18,112 bases of DNA from JAMBLL01 sp036985935 (GTDB taxonomy: Bacteria > Actinomycetota > Acidimicrobiia > Spongiisociales > UBA5794), in NCBI GenBank assembly GCA_036985935.1, contig BTQP01000024.1:1-18112 (forward strand). Reading direction: 5' to 3'. Below the pieces are notes generated by a model. That model searched no databases. It was not told where the DNA came from and saw only the letters and a list, made by a program, of their open reading frames with translations. Numbering within the stretch: position 1 is the stretch's first letter; each line of letters begins with the position of its first letter. Positions 1-7,553 of this stretch are shown one piece after another. The position numbers and the translations under genes are program-made.

Positions 1-182
1 GCTACAGCGATGTTGCGAATGACATCGTTCATCTTTTCTGTGTACGGCTTTGCCTGAGCGACCCGAACCTGTGCCTTGCCTATTCGCGCTGTCGCTATGA
101 GCTCCATCGCACGCGTGATCTTCATCGTAGATTCGACGCTCTTGATGCGTCGACGAATCAGTCGAACTTCGGCGGAGGCCAC
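1..182 (-). CDS. atpG: F1Fo ATP synthase gamma subunit, N-terminal part (cut by window edge)
   Basis: This is the first 60 codons of the gamma subunit, the central rotor shaft of F1 that couples c-ring rotation to catalysis. Translation from the GTG at 182-180 gives VASAEVRLIRRRIKS, followed by the family's hallmark stretch STMKITRAMELIATARIGKA and then KPYTEKM, which forms the N-terminal helix of the coiled coil inside the alpha3beta3 ring. The GTG lies 6 bp past the atpA stop. A GGAGG about 11 bases upstream, inside the last atpA codons, can serve as ribosome binding site, so translation is probably coupled to atpA. The rest of the gene, and presumably atpD and atpC, lie beyond the window. 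The identity is secure from the N-terminal motif and position; only completeness is unknown. Confidence 0.95.
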   Translation of the reverse strand, partial: MASAEVRLIRRRIKSVESTMKITRAMELIATARIGKAQVRVAQAKPYTEKMNDVIRNIAV

Positions 183-188
183 GGTGTG

Positions 189-1724
189 TTAGGCCTCCAT
201 CTCGCCGGTCGGGTCACCAGAATCGATCGAACCCTTGTATGCGTTGATCGCACCGACGAGTTCTTCCTCCGGAAGGTCACCGGTGTCGGAGATCGATGAC
301 AGCAACGCCCCGTGACGGCTCCTCACGAACTCGCGCAGTCCTGCCTCGAACTCGGGGATGTCTCCGGGAGCAACGTCGTCCATATGGCCTTCGGTGACCG
401 CATAGATGACGACCACCTGTTCGGCGACAGGGACCGGATCGTACTGGCCCTGCTTGAGGACCTCTACGACGCGCCTTCCACGGTCGAGCTGGGCGAGAGA
501 CGTCGCATCGAGTTCGGAACCGAACTCAGCGAACGCCTCCAACTCACGGAACTGGGCCAGGTTCAGACGTAGCGGGCCGGCGACCTTCTTCATCGCCTTT
601 ATCTGCGCTGCACCGCCCACCCGCGAAACTGAGATGCCGGCGTTGATTGCTGGGCGAACGCCCGAGAAGAACAGATCGGTCTCGAGGAAAATCTGCCCAT
701 CAGTGATCGAGATGACATTCGTTGGAATGTACGCAGATACGTCATTCGCCTTGGTCTCGATAATCGGAAGCGCGGTCAGCGAGCCACCTCCGTATTCGTC
801 CGACAGACGGGCGGCACGCTCGAGTAGACGACTGTGGAGATAGAACACATCGCCCGGGTATGCCTCACGACCTGGTGGGCGACGAAGTAGCAGCGAGATC
901 TCGCGATACGCGACTGCCTGTTTGGTGAGGTCGTCAAAGATGATCAGGGCATCCTCGCCCTTGTACATCCAATGCTGACCGATGGCTGAACCTGCGTATG
1001 GTGCGTACATCTGCAGAGCTGCCGAATCTCCGGCAGATGCGTTCACGACAACCGTGTACTCCATCGCACCCGCTTCGGTGAGCGTGTCCACGACCTCAGC
1101 AACGGTGGAGTTCTTTTGGCCGATCGCAACGTAGATGCACTTCACGCCCAAACCCTTCTGGGCCAGGATCGTGTCGACAACAATTGCCGTTTTCCCTGTC
1201 TGGCGGTCGCCGATGATCAGCTGACGCTGGCCACGACCGATCGGAGTCATAGCGTCAATCGCCTTGATCCCGGTTTGAAGTGGATCGGACACCGGTTGGC
1301 GCTGCACAACAGACGGCGCCTGAGTTTCGAGCAGCCTTCGTTCGGTTGTCCCGAGTGGACCTTTGCCGTCGATCGGTGCTCCGAGCGAGTCAACGACGCG
1401 ACCGATCAACTCGTCTCCCACAGGAACGGACAGAACTCGGCCGGTCGAACGAACCTCGTCTCCCTCTTCGATTCCGGATGCATCACCAAGGATGACCGTA
1501 CCGATCGATTCCTCGTCGAGGTTCAGCGCGACACCGAGCAGTCCGCCAGGGAACTCGAGTAGTTCCGACGCCATGGCGTTCGGTAGACCGGTAACGCGCG
1601 CGACACCATCACCTACCGATGCTACGAAACCCATGGTTTCTGATTCGAGCGAGGGCGACCAGCCCTCTAAGTTGGCACGCAGCGCCGCTGCGATGTCTCC
1701 CGTGTCCAGTGTGAGTTCAGCCAT
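189..1724 (-). CDS. atpA: F1Fo ATP synthase alpha subunit
   Basis: The 511-residue alpha subunit is one of the three non-catalytic nucleotide-binding subunits of the F1 head, on the cytoplasmic face of the membrane. The beta-barrel N-domain (about 25-95) is followed by the nucleotide-binding domain with the Walker A GDRQTGKT at 172-179 and Walker B-like ALIIFDD near 259-265. The conserved SVSRVGGAAQ holds Arg368, the arginine finger reaching into the neighbouring catalytic site. A helical C-terminal domain follows. Length is normal for the family (about 500-550). The ATG at 1724 lies 6 bp after the atpH stop. Its place between atpH and atpG is the standard bacterial order. No missing key residue was seen. 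Confidence 0.98.
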   Translation of the reverse strand: MAELTLDTGDIAAALRANLEGWSPSLESETMGFVASVGDGVARVTGLPNAMASELLEFPGGLLGVALNLDEESIGTVILGDASGIEEGDEVRSTGRVLSVPVGDELIGRVVDSLGAPIDGKGPLGTTERRLLETQAPSVVQRQPVSDPLQTGIKAIDAMTPIGRGQRQLIIGDRQTGKTAIVVDTILAQKGLGVKCIYVAIGQKNSTVAEVVDTLTEAGAMEYTVVVNASAGDSAALQMYAPYAGSAIGQHWMYKGEDALIIFDDLTKQAVAYREISLLLRRPPGREAYPGDVFYLHSRLLERAARLSDEYGGGSLTALPIIETKANDVSAYIPTNVISITDGQIFLETDLFFSGVRPAINAGISVSRVGGAAQIKAMKKVAGPLRLNLAQFRELEAFAEFGSELDATSLAQLDRGRRVVEVLKQGQYDPVPVAEQVVVIYAVTEGHMDDVAPGDIPEFEAGLREFVRSRHGALLSSISDTGDLPEEELVGAINAYKGSIDSGDPTGEMEA

Positions 1725-1730
1725 CGTGCT

Positions 1731-2270
1731 TTAGCCCCATTGTTCTCGTAGTTCAGTGAATCGGCCCTCGACCGACCCGTCGAGCACGGTATCTCCGACC
1801 TTTGCGACCAGCCCGCCAATGACGGACGGGTCGACAACGACCTTTACCTGCACTCGTCTCCCCGTCGCTTTAGCCAGTGCTGCCTGCAACCGATCGAGCT
1901 GATCGGCGTCGAGAGCCAGGGGAGCGCGTACTTCTGCGATGATGTCTCCCTCGGCTTCCGCGGCCATCTCGGCAAGGCGACGGGCAATGTCCCCCAGGCT
2001 CCTCGCCTGGCCGGATGCGACGACAAAGTTGATCGCCGCCACCGTCACCTTCGACGCTCGCGATCCGAGCAGGTCATCAACGATTCCCTGCTTGCGCTCG
2101 CCAGGAATCCTTACGTCCGAGAGGGTGTTTATGAGTTCGGCGTTGCCATCGAGCGCCAACGCCGCGCGGTAGATTTCATCCGCAACAGCCTCACCCTCGG
2201 CCGTGGAAATATCGAGCAGCGCAGATGCGTACCCCTCGACACGGCTGGACTGAGAAGTTGCGTTTTCCAT
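1731..2270 (-). CDS. atpH: F1Fo ATP synthase delta subunit (OSCP-like)
   Basis: This 179-residue protein is the delta subunit, which caps the F1 head and links it to the peripheral b stalk. It shows the typical pattern of an N-terminal six-helix domain (YASALLDISTAEG near 14-26 and LINTLSDVRIPGERKQGIVDDLL near 61-83) and a C-terminal region ending in the family signature VKVVVDPSVIGGLVAKVGDTVLDGSV (about 142-167). The ATG at 2270 directly follows an AGGAG and lies 3 bp after the atpF stop. A second GGAGGG sits 12 bases upstream, inside the end of atpF. The gene is free-standing; in mycobacteria delta is fused to a second b-type segment, so this separate 179-residue form argues against a close mycobacterial relative. 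Confidence 0.95.
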   Translation of the reverse strand: MENATSQSSRVEGYASALLDISTAEGEAVADEIYRAALALDGNAELINTLSDVRIPGERKQGIVDDLLGSRASKVTVAAINFVVASGQARSLGDIARRLAEMAAEAEGDIIAEVRAPLALDADQLDRLQAALAKATGRRVQVKVVVDPSVIGGLVAKVGDTVLDGSVEGRFTELREQWG

Positions 2271-2273
2271 CTC

Positions 2274-2840
2274 CTATCGCACCCCTCCGAGTTCGTCGAT
2301 GTACCGATCGATGAGCTCGCGCTGCGAGCCAGCGTCAATGCTGACTGAGACGACCTTTTCAGCGACTTCAATCGAGAGGTCCGCAACCTGTCGACGAAGA
2401 TCTCCTGCGACGCGCTCGCGTTCCGCAGCGACCTCCTCGCGAGATCGTTCCTTGATGGCCTCGGCTTCGACGTTCGCCCTGGCGACGATGTCGGCCTTGA
2501 CGGCCTCACCAGCCTCGCGAGCGTCGGCGATGATCTGTGCCGCCTCTTCCTTGGCCCCTGCCACCTGGGATCGGTAGTCGGACAGAAGCGTCGCCGCTTC
2601 CTCCTTCGTCTTCTCAGCCGATTCCAGCTTGGATGTCACGGCGTCCTGCCGGCTCTGCAACGTGGCCGTCAATGTCGGAAGAGCGTACTTCCAGGCCACG
2701 CCGAAGATTATGGAGAAGGCGAGAATTCCAGCGATCAGCTCCTCAGGAGCGGGCAGAAGGAGATCGATGCCGCCCGATTCCTCAGTCGTTGTGACCGCCT
2801 CGGTCGCCAGGATCAGGTTGAATACCATGTTCATGATCAC
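2274..2840 (-). CDS. atpF: F1Fo ATP synthase b subunit (peripheral stalk)
   Basis: This is the b subunit, a membrane-anchored helix that forms the stator stalk between Fo subunit a and F1 delta. One N-terminal transmembrane segment (about 34-55, ending FGVAWKYALP) is followed by a long charged, Ala/Glu-rich amphipathic helix (about 58-175) with a heptad-like pattern, and no other domain. The reading frame opens at a GTG (2840), 3 bp past the atpE stop; an ATG at 2834 and another at 2828 are in frame. The only nearby purine stretch (AGG, 4 bases before the GTG) fits the ATG at 2834 at least as well, so the protein is 188 or 186 residues. It is slightly long in front of the membrane helix compared with E. 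coli b (156 residues), as is usual in Actinobacteria. Confidence 0.95.
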   Translation of the reverse strand: MIMNMVFNLILATEAVTTTEESGGIDLLLPAPEELIAGILAFSIIFGVAWKYALPTLTATLQSRQDAVTSKLESAEKTKEEAATLLSDYRSQVAGAKEEAAQIIADAREAGEAVKADIVARANVEAEAIKERSREEVAAERERVAGDLRRQVADLSIEVAEKVVSVSIDAGSQRELIDRYIDELGGVR

Positions 2841-2843
2841 TGC

Positions 2844-3071
2844 CTAGGCGATGAAGAACAGAACGAAGCCGATGAGGGCAAGCGCCTCGGTGAACGCGAT
2901 GCCGAGGAACATCGTCGTCCGAGCCAGGCCTGCGGCCTCCGGCTGGCGTGCCATCGCTTCGATCGCGCTTCCGGCAACGATACCGATACCTATACCGGGA
3001 CCGATCGCCGCAAGGCCGTATCCGACGAGTGCAATCGCCCCTTTGATTGCTTCGGCTGCTTCCAATGTCAT
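2844..3071 (-). CDS. atpE: F1Fo ATP synthase c subunit (proton-type rotor ring)
   Basis: This 75-residue proteolipid consists of two membrane helices joined by the polar loop ARQPE (41-45). It oligomerises into the c-ring that turns as ions cross the membrane. Helix 1 carries the glycine packing motif GPGIGIGI (24-31). Helix 2 carries the ion-binding carboxylate Glu62 in FTEALALIG. Compared with sodium-binding rings such as that of Ilyobacter, the helix-1 glutamine is replaced by Ile29 and the serine after the glutamate by Ala63, so the residues that coordinate sodium are missing and protons are the likely coupling ion. The ATG at 3071 has a GGAAGG about 8 bases upstream. The gap to atpB is 18 bp and to atpF 3 bp. 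Confidence 0.97.
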   Translation of the reverse strand: MTLEAAEAIKGAIALVGYGLAAIGPGIGIGIVAGSAIEAMARQPEAAGLARTTMFLGIAFTEALALIGFVLFFIA

Positions 3072-3089
3072 GAAGTTTTCCTTCCGTAC

Positions 3090-3905
3090 CTAGTGCTCTG
3101 GATAGAGAGATGTCTGAACGTACACAGCTGACAAAAGAGTGAAGATGTAGGCCTGAAGCATGATCACAACGATCTCGAAAATGAAAATTCCAAGACCCAT
3201 GATGAACCACGCAACACCGATCCCTGCCCGGATCCCGATGTCCCCGACGCTTGAGATAAAGACCCAGCCCGACACGACGAGCAGCACCAACATGAGGTGA
3301 CCGGCCACAAGGTTCGCAAAGAGCCGGATCGCAAGCGTGAGCGGTCGAAGGACCAGGATCGAGAAGAATTCTATCAGTCCCACAAGCGGTCGCAGAGCGA
3401 TCGGCACCGACTTCGGCCAGACGATCCCGAGAAAGTACCCGAATCCCTGACGTTTGATCCCGGCGAAAACGAAAACAACCCACGTTATGACCGCCAGAAA
3501 TACCGGGAGCGCCATTCGGGATGTCACAGGAAAGTTCACGAGTGGGGTGATCTCGAACAGGTTGCCGATGAGCACGAACATGAACACACTGAGCAGCCAC
3601 GGTGCGTACTTGGCTCCGTGTTCTCCGATGATGTCGATAGCGATTCCGTCCTTGACGAACACGACGAGACCTTCGATGGCGACCTGGAACTTGCCAGGCA
3701 CGACGGCTTTCTTGCGAAGACCGAAGTAGAGCAGGGCGGATACGATCACCGCGATCATGAGGATCAGGATCACCGTGCGAGTGACAGGAAAAGCACCGAT
3801 GTTGAAGATCGCTTCCCGGAATTCGAAGAGCTCGTTGACATTCGTCGGCGCACATATGATGTCGACAGACGGGTCGCACGACGCGGTCGCGAGGATCAGC
3901 TCCAC
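3090..3905 (-). CDS. atpB: F1Fo ATP synthase a subunit
   Basis: This 271-residue membrane protein is the stator channel subunit that conducts protons to and from the c-ring. The C-terminal half carries the diagnostic RPLTLAIRLFANLVAGH with the essential Arg194 (equivalent to E. coli aArg210) opposite c-ring Glu62. There are about five to six hydrophobic segments, at roughly 43-63, 103-123, 133-150, 170-187, 195-215 and 230-263. The first about 40 residues are a polar N-terminal region with cysteines at 10 and 18. The GTG start at 3905 overlaps the end of the atpI-like gene by 10 bp, and an AGGA lies 6 bases upstream, so the two are probably translated in a coupled manner. Confidence 0.97.
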   Translation of the reverse strand: MELILATASCDPSVDIICAPTNVNELFEFREAIFNIGAFPVTRTVILILMIAVIVSALLYFGLRKKAVVPGKFQVAIEGLVVFVKDGIAIDIIGEHGAKYAPWLLSVFMFVLIGNLFEITPLVNFPVTSRMALPVFLAVITWVVFVFAGIKRQGFGYFLGIVWPKSVPIALRPLVGLIEFFSILVLRPLTLAIRLFANLVAGHLMLVLLVVSGWVFISSVGDIGIRAGIGVAWFIMGLGIFIFEIVVIMLQAYIFTLLSAVYVQTSLYPEH

Positions 3906-4342
3906 TCCAGGTCCTTTCGCGCTCCTCTGAGCATGGCAATCGATTCGAGAATCAGTAGCACGAGGAATGCGGCAATCGCCGCGATTCCGAGCGATCGTCT
4001 ATCAACCTCGAACAGCGTCGCGACAGCGAACATCGAAACGGTAATGAAGCCGAGTCTCAGGAAGAAGCCGAACACTGCGGCGACATGATACGCCTGCATG
4101 GAGATCGTCGCAGCCCGCGAAAGCAACCAGCCCGACAGCAAGAAATTGACAGCGATGACGGCCACGCCGATTGCTGCCGACGACGCCCCAAGCGACCCAC
4201 GCCAGAACCACGCAACGGCAACGATCGCCGGTCCTACGGCAATGACTCTCTGCACGATGCTTCTGGCCATCAACGCCTCGACGTTCACCGCATCGGGGAA
4301 CGGTGCCTTGTACGCCTCGGCGGATGCGGCGTCAAGCGCCAC
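3896..4342 (-). CDS. atpI: AtpI-like ATP synthase accessory membrane protein
   Basis: This 148-residue protein with four hydrophobic segments (roughly 28-48, 55-75, 86-106 and 115-138) stands directly before atpB, the normal place of atpI. Members of the ATP synthase protein I family help c-ring assembly or supply magnesium in the bacteria where this was tested. Residue conservation in the family is low, so the call rests on size, topology, the helix-3 pattern FFLRLGFITVSMF and position. An N-terminal polar extension of about 25 residues precedes the first helix. The GTG at 4342 has a GAGGA about 6 bases upstream and overlaps the preceding small gene by 11 bp. It also overlaps atpB by 10 bp, making a three-gene overlapping chain at the head of the operon. 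Confidence 0.8.
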   Translation of the reverse strand: MALDAASAEAYKAPFPDAVNVEALMARSIVQRVIAVGPAIVAVAWFWRGSLGASSAAIGVAVIAVNFLLSGWLLSRAATISMQAYHVAAVFGFFLRLGFITVSMFAVATLFEVDRRSLGIAAIAAFLVLLILESIAMLRGARKDLEWS

Positions 4343-4580
4343 GGCGGATCCTCAAAGCTTCACGCGCTTGCTCGTCGATGCGCTCGGCCGACTCCGCGTA
4401 CGACTTGATGAAGGCACCAACTGCAGCGACGACAATGAGGACAACGACAAAGAGCGGCGAGGTACCGAGCAAGGCGTCGATACCCAGCCCGATAAGCAAT
4501 CCGGCGAGAAGCGAGCCAAATAGATCGCCAGAGGCGGACCATCCGCGAATCAACTCACCCCGGTGTGCGGAGGTTTTCAC
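4332..4580 (-). CDS. atpZ: AtpZ/AtpI-type small membrane protein
   Basis: A two-helix protein of 82 residues stands at the head of the ATP synthase operon. After a short polar start the hairpin runs LLAGLLIGLGIDALLGTSP (24-42) and then FVVVLIVVAAVGAFIKSY (44-61), matching the family pattern of a Gly-rich helix, D..LGTSP turn and second helix seen in AtpZ-like proteins (F0F1 subunit, putative Ca/Mg transport). A charged tail (AERIDEQAREALRIRR) follows. I chose the GTG at 4580, which sits 8-9 bases after a GAGAGAG. The open frame extends further upstream to 4676, but that part is Cys/Arg-rich, lacks a ribosome site and would cover the likely promoter. The symbol is given by family and position, not by a specific signature residue. 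Confidence 0.7.
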   Translation of the reverse strand: MKTSAHRGELIRGWSASGDLFGSLLAGLLIGLGIDALLGTSPLFVVVLIVVAAVGAFIKSYAESAERIDEQAREALRIRRGA

Positions 4581-4619
4581 GTTAAGAACTCTCTCACATC
4601 GTCGTGGTTTCGTCGCAAA

Positions 4620-4647
4620 GATAAAGCACATTCGACACCAACCGCAA
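4620..4647 (-). promoter_or_regulatory. Candidate sigma-70-type promoter for the atp operon
   Basis: In the 104-bp gap between glyA and the first atp gene, the minus strand reads TTGCGG (4647-4642), a 16-base spacer and TTTATC (4625-4620), preceded by a TGTGC resembling an extended -10. This would start transcription near 4613, about 33 bases before the GTG at 4580. Both hexamers are imperfect. No terminator with a T-run is visible after glyA, so read-through from glyA is also possible. Confidence 0.3.
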
Positions 4648-4684
4648 TTCACATGTGACTGTGCGAGCGCACGCAACGAGCTTG

Positions 4685-5956
4685 TTACACGTACCCGTTG
4701 AATTCGATTGGGTACGCTGGAAAGGCATCTGCAAGTTCCGCCACGGCTCGTCCGAGCTGATCCAGAACGGCCGGATCGTTCCGCTTGCGCAGGATCTCCA
4801 CGATCGCCGTTCCCAGTGTGACCATCTGCTCCTGTTTCATACCAGCAGTGGTCACAGAAGGTGTGCCGATCCTGATGCCAGACGTGACGAATGGCGACCG
4901 GGGATCGAACGGGATCGCGTTGCGATTGAGAGTCACACCGAGGGAGTCAAGAAGCGTCGCCGCTTCCTTGCCGGTGAGGTCCTCGTCGATCGAGCGAAGG
5001 TCGACCAGGAACATGTGGTTCTCCGTGCCTCCGGATATGACGCGTGCGCCGGCGCCCCCCATGGTGTCTGCGAGAACGGAGGCGTTGCGGACGATCTGGA
5101 GGGAGTAGTCGGCAAATTCCGGAGACGCCGCCTGCTTGAAACACAGTGCCTTGCCTGCGATCTGGTGGTTGATCGCACCGCCCTGGGAGGTCGGGAACAC
5201 AGCTTTGTCGATCGCCTTTGCGTGCTCTTCGATGGAGAGGATCAGTCCACCGCGGGGGCCACGCAGCGCCTTGTGGGTTGTTGCCGTGACAATGTCGGCG
5301 TGGGGAACGGGACTTGGATGGGCGCCACCGGCGATGAGACCGATGATGTGAGCTGCATCTACCAGAAGGATCGCACCCACCTCGTCAGCGATCGTGCGGA
5401 ATTCTGACCAATCGATGATCCGCGAGTACGACGAATAGCCCGCAACGATCATCTTTGGTTTGTGTTCCAAGGCAAGCGAGTGAACCTGCTCCATATCGAT
5501 CCGCTCGGTCTCAGGATCGAGCCCGTACGCCACGAAGTTGAAGAGCTGTCCGGAAAAGTTCACTGGAGAGCCGTGCGTCAGATGGCCGCCCTGATCAAGA
5601 CGCATGCCGAGGATCGTGTCGCCGGGTTCAAGGACGGCGAGATACGCAGCCATATTCGCCTGGGATCCGGAGTGGGCTTGCACGTTGGCATGATCAGAGC
5701 CGAACAGTGACGTGGCACGATCGATGGCAAGTGTCTCGATCTCATCGATGACCGAACAGCCCTCGTAGTACCGCCGCCCCGGATATCCCTCGCTGTACTT
5801 GTTGGCAAGCACCGATCCCGACGCCTGCATCATCGCATAGGAGACGAAGTTCTCCGATGCGATGAGTTGGATGTGAGATCGCTGCCTTTGCGCATCTCTG
5901 GCGATCAGGGCTGCGAGCGTTGGATCGGCTTGCGAAAGAGATGTCATCTCTGTCAT
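4685..5956 (-). CDS. glyA: Serine hydroxymethyltransferase
   Basis: This PLP enzyme interconverts serine plus tetrahydrofolate with glycine plus 5,10-methylene-tetrahydrofolate, the main source of one-carbon units, in the cytoplasm. It is 423 residues, the usual length. Key motifs: LIASENFVS (31-39), NKYSEGYPGRRYYEG (52-66), the PLP-contacting LLVDAAHIIGL (197-207, with Asp200 and His203) and the Schiff-base lysine Lys229 within VTATTHKALRGPRGG. The ATG at 5956 has a GGGAG 10 bases upstream; a second ATG at 5947 is too far from it. The gene is divergent from the plus-strand membrane protein across 124 bp. A glyA close to the ATP synthase operon is also known in Streptomyces. A weak promoter candidate (TGAACA, 18 bases, TAGATT on the minus strand) lies in that gap. 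Confidence 0.98.
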   Translation of the reverse strand: MTEMTSLSQADPTLAALIARDAQRQRSHIQLIASENFVSYAMMQASGSVLANKYSEGYPGRRYYEGCSVIDEIETLAIDRATSLFGSDHANVQAHSGSQANMAAYLAVLEPGDTILGMRLDQGGHLTHGSPVNFSGQLFNFVAYGLDPETERIDMEQVHSLALEHKPKMIVAGYSSYSRIIDWSEFRTIADEVGAILLVDAAHIIGLIAGGAHPSPVPHADIVTATTHKALRGPRGGLILSIEEHAKAIDKAVFPTSQGGAINHQIAGKALCFKQAASPEFADYSLQIVRNASVLADTMGGAGARVISGGTENHMFLVDLRSIDEDLTGKEAATLLDSLGVTLNRNAIPFDPRSPFVTSGIRIGTPSVTTAGMKQEQMVTLGTAIVEILRKRNDPAVLDQLGRAVAELADAFPAYPIEFNGYV

Positions 5957-6080
5957 TTCGTGGAGGCTCCCGTATGGCTTAAGAACACCTCAAATCTAAC
6001 CGATGCGGAGAAGGCATGTTCACCTCTGTCTGTCACAGAACTCACTCGCCAGCCCGGACCCCGTACTCTCGACCGAGATC

Positions 6081-7553
6081 ATGAGGTCGGACACCGCCAC
6101 CCCGAAGATCAATCCGGAGCCAGTCGGCCTCCAGCGTCTTTCAGCGCGCGTCATAGGCCTGACAGCGATCGTGTTCATGCTGATCTACGCTGTCATTCGG
6201 GTGAATTGGCTGCCGGTCATTCTCCCCGATTCGCTCTTGTACCTCGATCATTCCAACGACCTCATCGGAGAGGGTCTGGTGCAGGTCGGATTCCGGCAGT
6301 TCGGATACCCGCTCTGGCTGGCCTCGGTGGACGTGCTCGCCGGGCTACTCGACCTTGAACCACTGGCGTTGACCGTGATCCTCCAGAGGCTCCTACTGGT
6401 ACTGAGCGCCGGACTGGCCACCTATGTCTTGCGCTGGTGGGCAACACCTATCGTTGCTGTTCTCGTCCTTCCAACGACGATTGCCTACAGCAATTTCATC
6501 CTCACCGAAGCCATGGCCGTGCCGATCGCGGTGATAGCAGCCGTGGCGTGCGTTCGCCTGTTCATCGCGCGTGAAGACAGAGCAATCGGCTGGCTGGCCA
6601 CGGCATCGCTCGCGGCTGCAGCACTTCCGATAATTCGCTTGCACTACGGCATTCTGACCGTCGCGATAATCGCGACGATCGCCTTGACCGCAAGAGACCG
6701 CTCTGCCGGGCGCCGTTCGAGCACGATTGCGATCGTTGGAATCATCATCTCGACCAGTCTGCTCGTACTGGCCCTCTCGATAGAGAACAAGGCAGAAAAC
6801 GACATCTTTTCCCCATCCCTCGGATCCGAACGTGTCTTGTTCTGGTCAACGTGGGAGAAGGTCGTACCACAGAACAGCGTGACCGTGGCGGCTGCTATCC
6901 CTGACGTCTACCTCAACGGAACGCCCGACGCCTTCATCCTCATGGTCGATGAGTCGGACATGTCGTTCGCGGACAAGAATGCGGCATACGCAAGTGCTTC
7001 CAAGCAGATCTACGACGTAACGGGAGCGAGCCTCAATGCACAGCGGTTCTCATCGTTCCTGGGAGTGCTCGGAGGAGCTCGATTCGACGATCTCGCCTCC
7101 ATACTGCTCAAGGCTGCCCGCCCAACCGCCGCCTCTGATATCGAACGCTACGTGAACCAATATGGCACAGTAACGCCCGTCGATCCTGAGGACATTGCGC
7201 ACCGATTCAACAGCGACCGTCCGCCTTCGGCAGTGCTTACGATCGCCGACCGGATCCCCGGAATCCCGTCGCCGTACGTCGGTTTCGCTCTCGCAGTCCT
7301 GGTTCCGAGCGCGTTGCTTGGGGGCTTCTATCTTCTGCAGTTCCGAAACTCACGTCGCCCCGCGCTTGTAGGGACAGGAACGCTTTTGAGTTATGCAGTC
7401 GTTTCGTCTGTGTTTCTGATGGACAACCTGCGGTATCTCTTACCAGCGTATCTGTTTGCCATCGTGCTGATCAGTGGTGCTGCAAGCCTGCGCTGGGGAT
7501 CGCGAGCGCACTATTCGACCTCCTCATCGACGATTTCCTTGCCGCGTTCGTAG
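6081..7553 (+). CDS. Polytopic membrane protein, probable GT-C-type glycosyltransferase
   Basis: This is the only plus-strand gene. It encodes 490 residues with about nine hydrophobic segments (first at 23-47, several between 92 and 235, three at about 398-418, 428-447 and 450-470) and a long polar, probably extracytoplasmic part at about 236-395. Three features recall GT-C polyprenyl-phosphate-sugar-dependent transferases: an acidic motif in the first outer loop (P49-D50-S51-xx-Y54), T142-E143 after the third hydrophobic segment, and R451-Y452-xx-P455 in the last helix. These are loose family traits, so the donor and acceptor are unknown; another large integral membrane protein cannot be excluded. 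The frame is open from an ATG at 6003, but the ATG at 6081 gives a normal cytoplasmic N-terminus; neither has a good ribosome site. The 3' end overlaps the next gene by 43 bp, tail to tail. Confidence 0.65.
   Translation: MRSDTATPKINPEPVGLQRLSARVIGLTAIVFMLIYAVIRVNWLPVILPDSLLYLDHSNDLIGEGLVQVGFRQFGYPLWLASVDVLAGLLDLEPLALTVILQRLLLVLSAGLATYVLRWWATPIVAVLVLPTTIAYSNFILTEAMAVPIAVIAAVACVRLFIAREDRAIGWLATASLAAAALPIIRLHYGILTVAIIATIALTARDRSAGRRSSTIAIVGIIISTSLLVLALSIENKAENDIFSPSLGSERVLFWSTWEKVVPQNSVTVAAAIPDVYLNGTPDAFILMVDESDMSFADKNAAYASASKQIYDVTGASLNAQRFSSFLGVLGGARFDDLASILLKAARPTAASDIERYVNQYGTVTPVDPEDIAHRFNSDRPPSAVLTIADRIPGIPSPYVGFALAVLVPSALLGGFYLLQFRNSRRPALVGTGTLLSYAVVSSVFLMDNLRYLLPAYLFAIVLISGAASLRWGSRAHYSTSSSTISLPRS

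Noticed and set aside
3297..4088. Long plus-strand open frame antisense to atpB/atpI
   Set aside because: It is very rich in Asp, Glu, Arg and His, has no domain, and covers genes with certain identity; it is an antisense frame of GC-rich coding DNA.
4661..4672. GTGCGAGCGCAC hairpin after glyA as a terminator
   Set aside because: Only four to five base pairs with a tiny loop and no T-run on the minus strand.
6003..6080. Earlier ATG for the plus-strand membrane protein
   Set aside because: The extra 26 residues have no ribosome site before them and no membrane or signal character; the ATG at 6081 gives a more usual N-terminus. The choice remains open.
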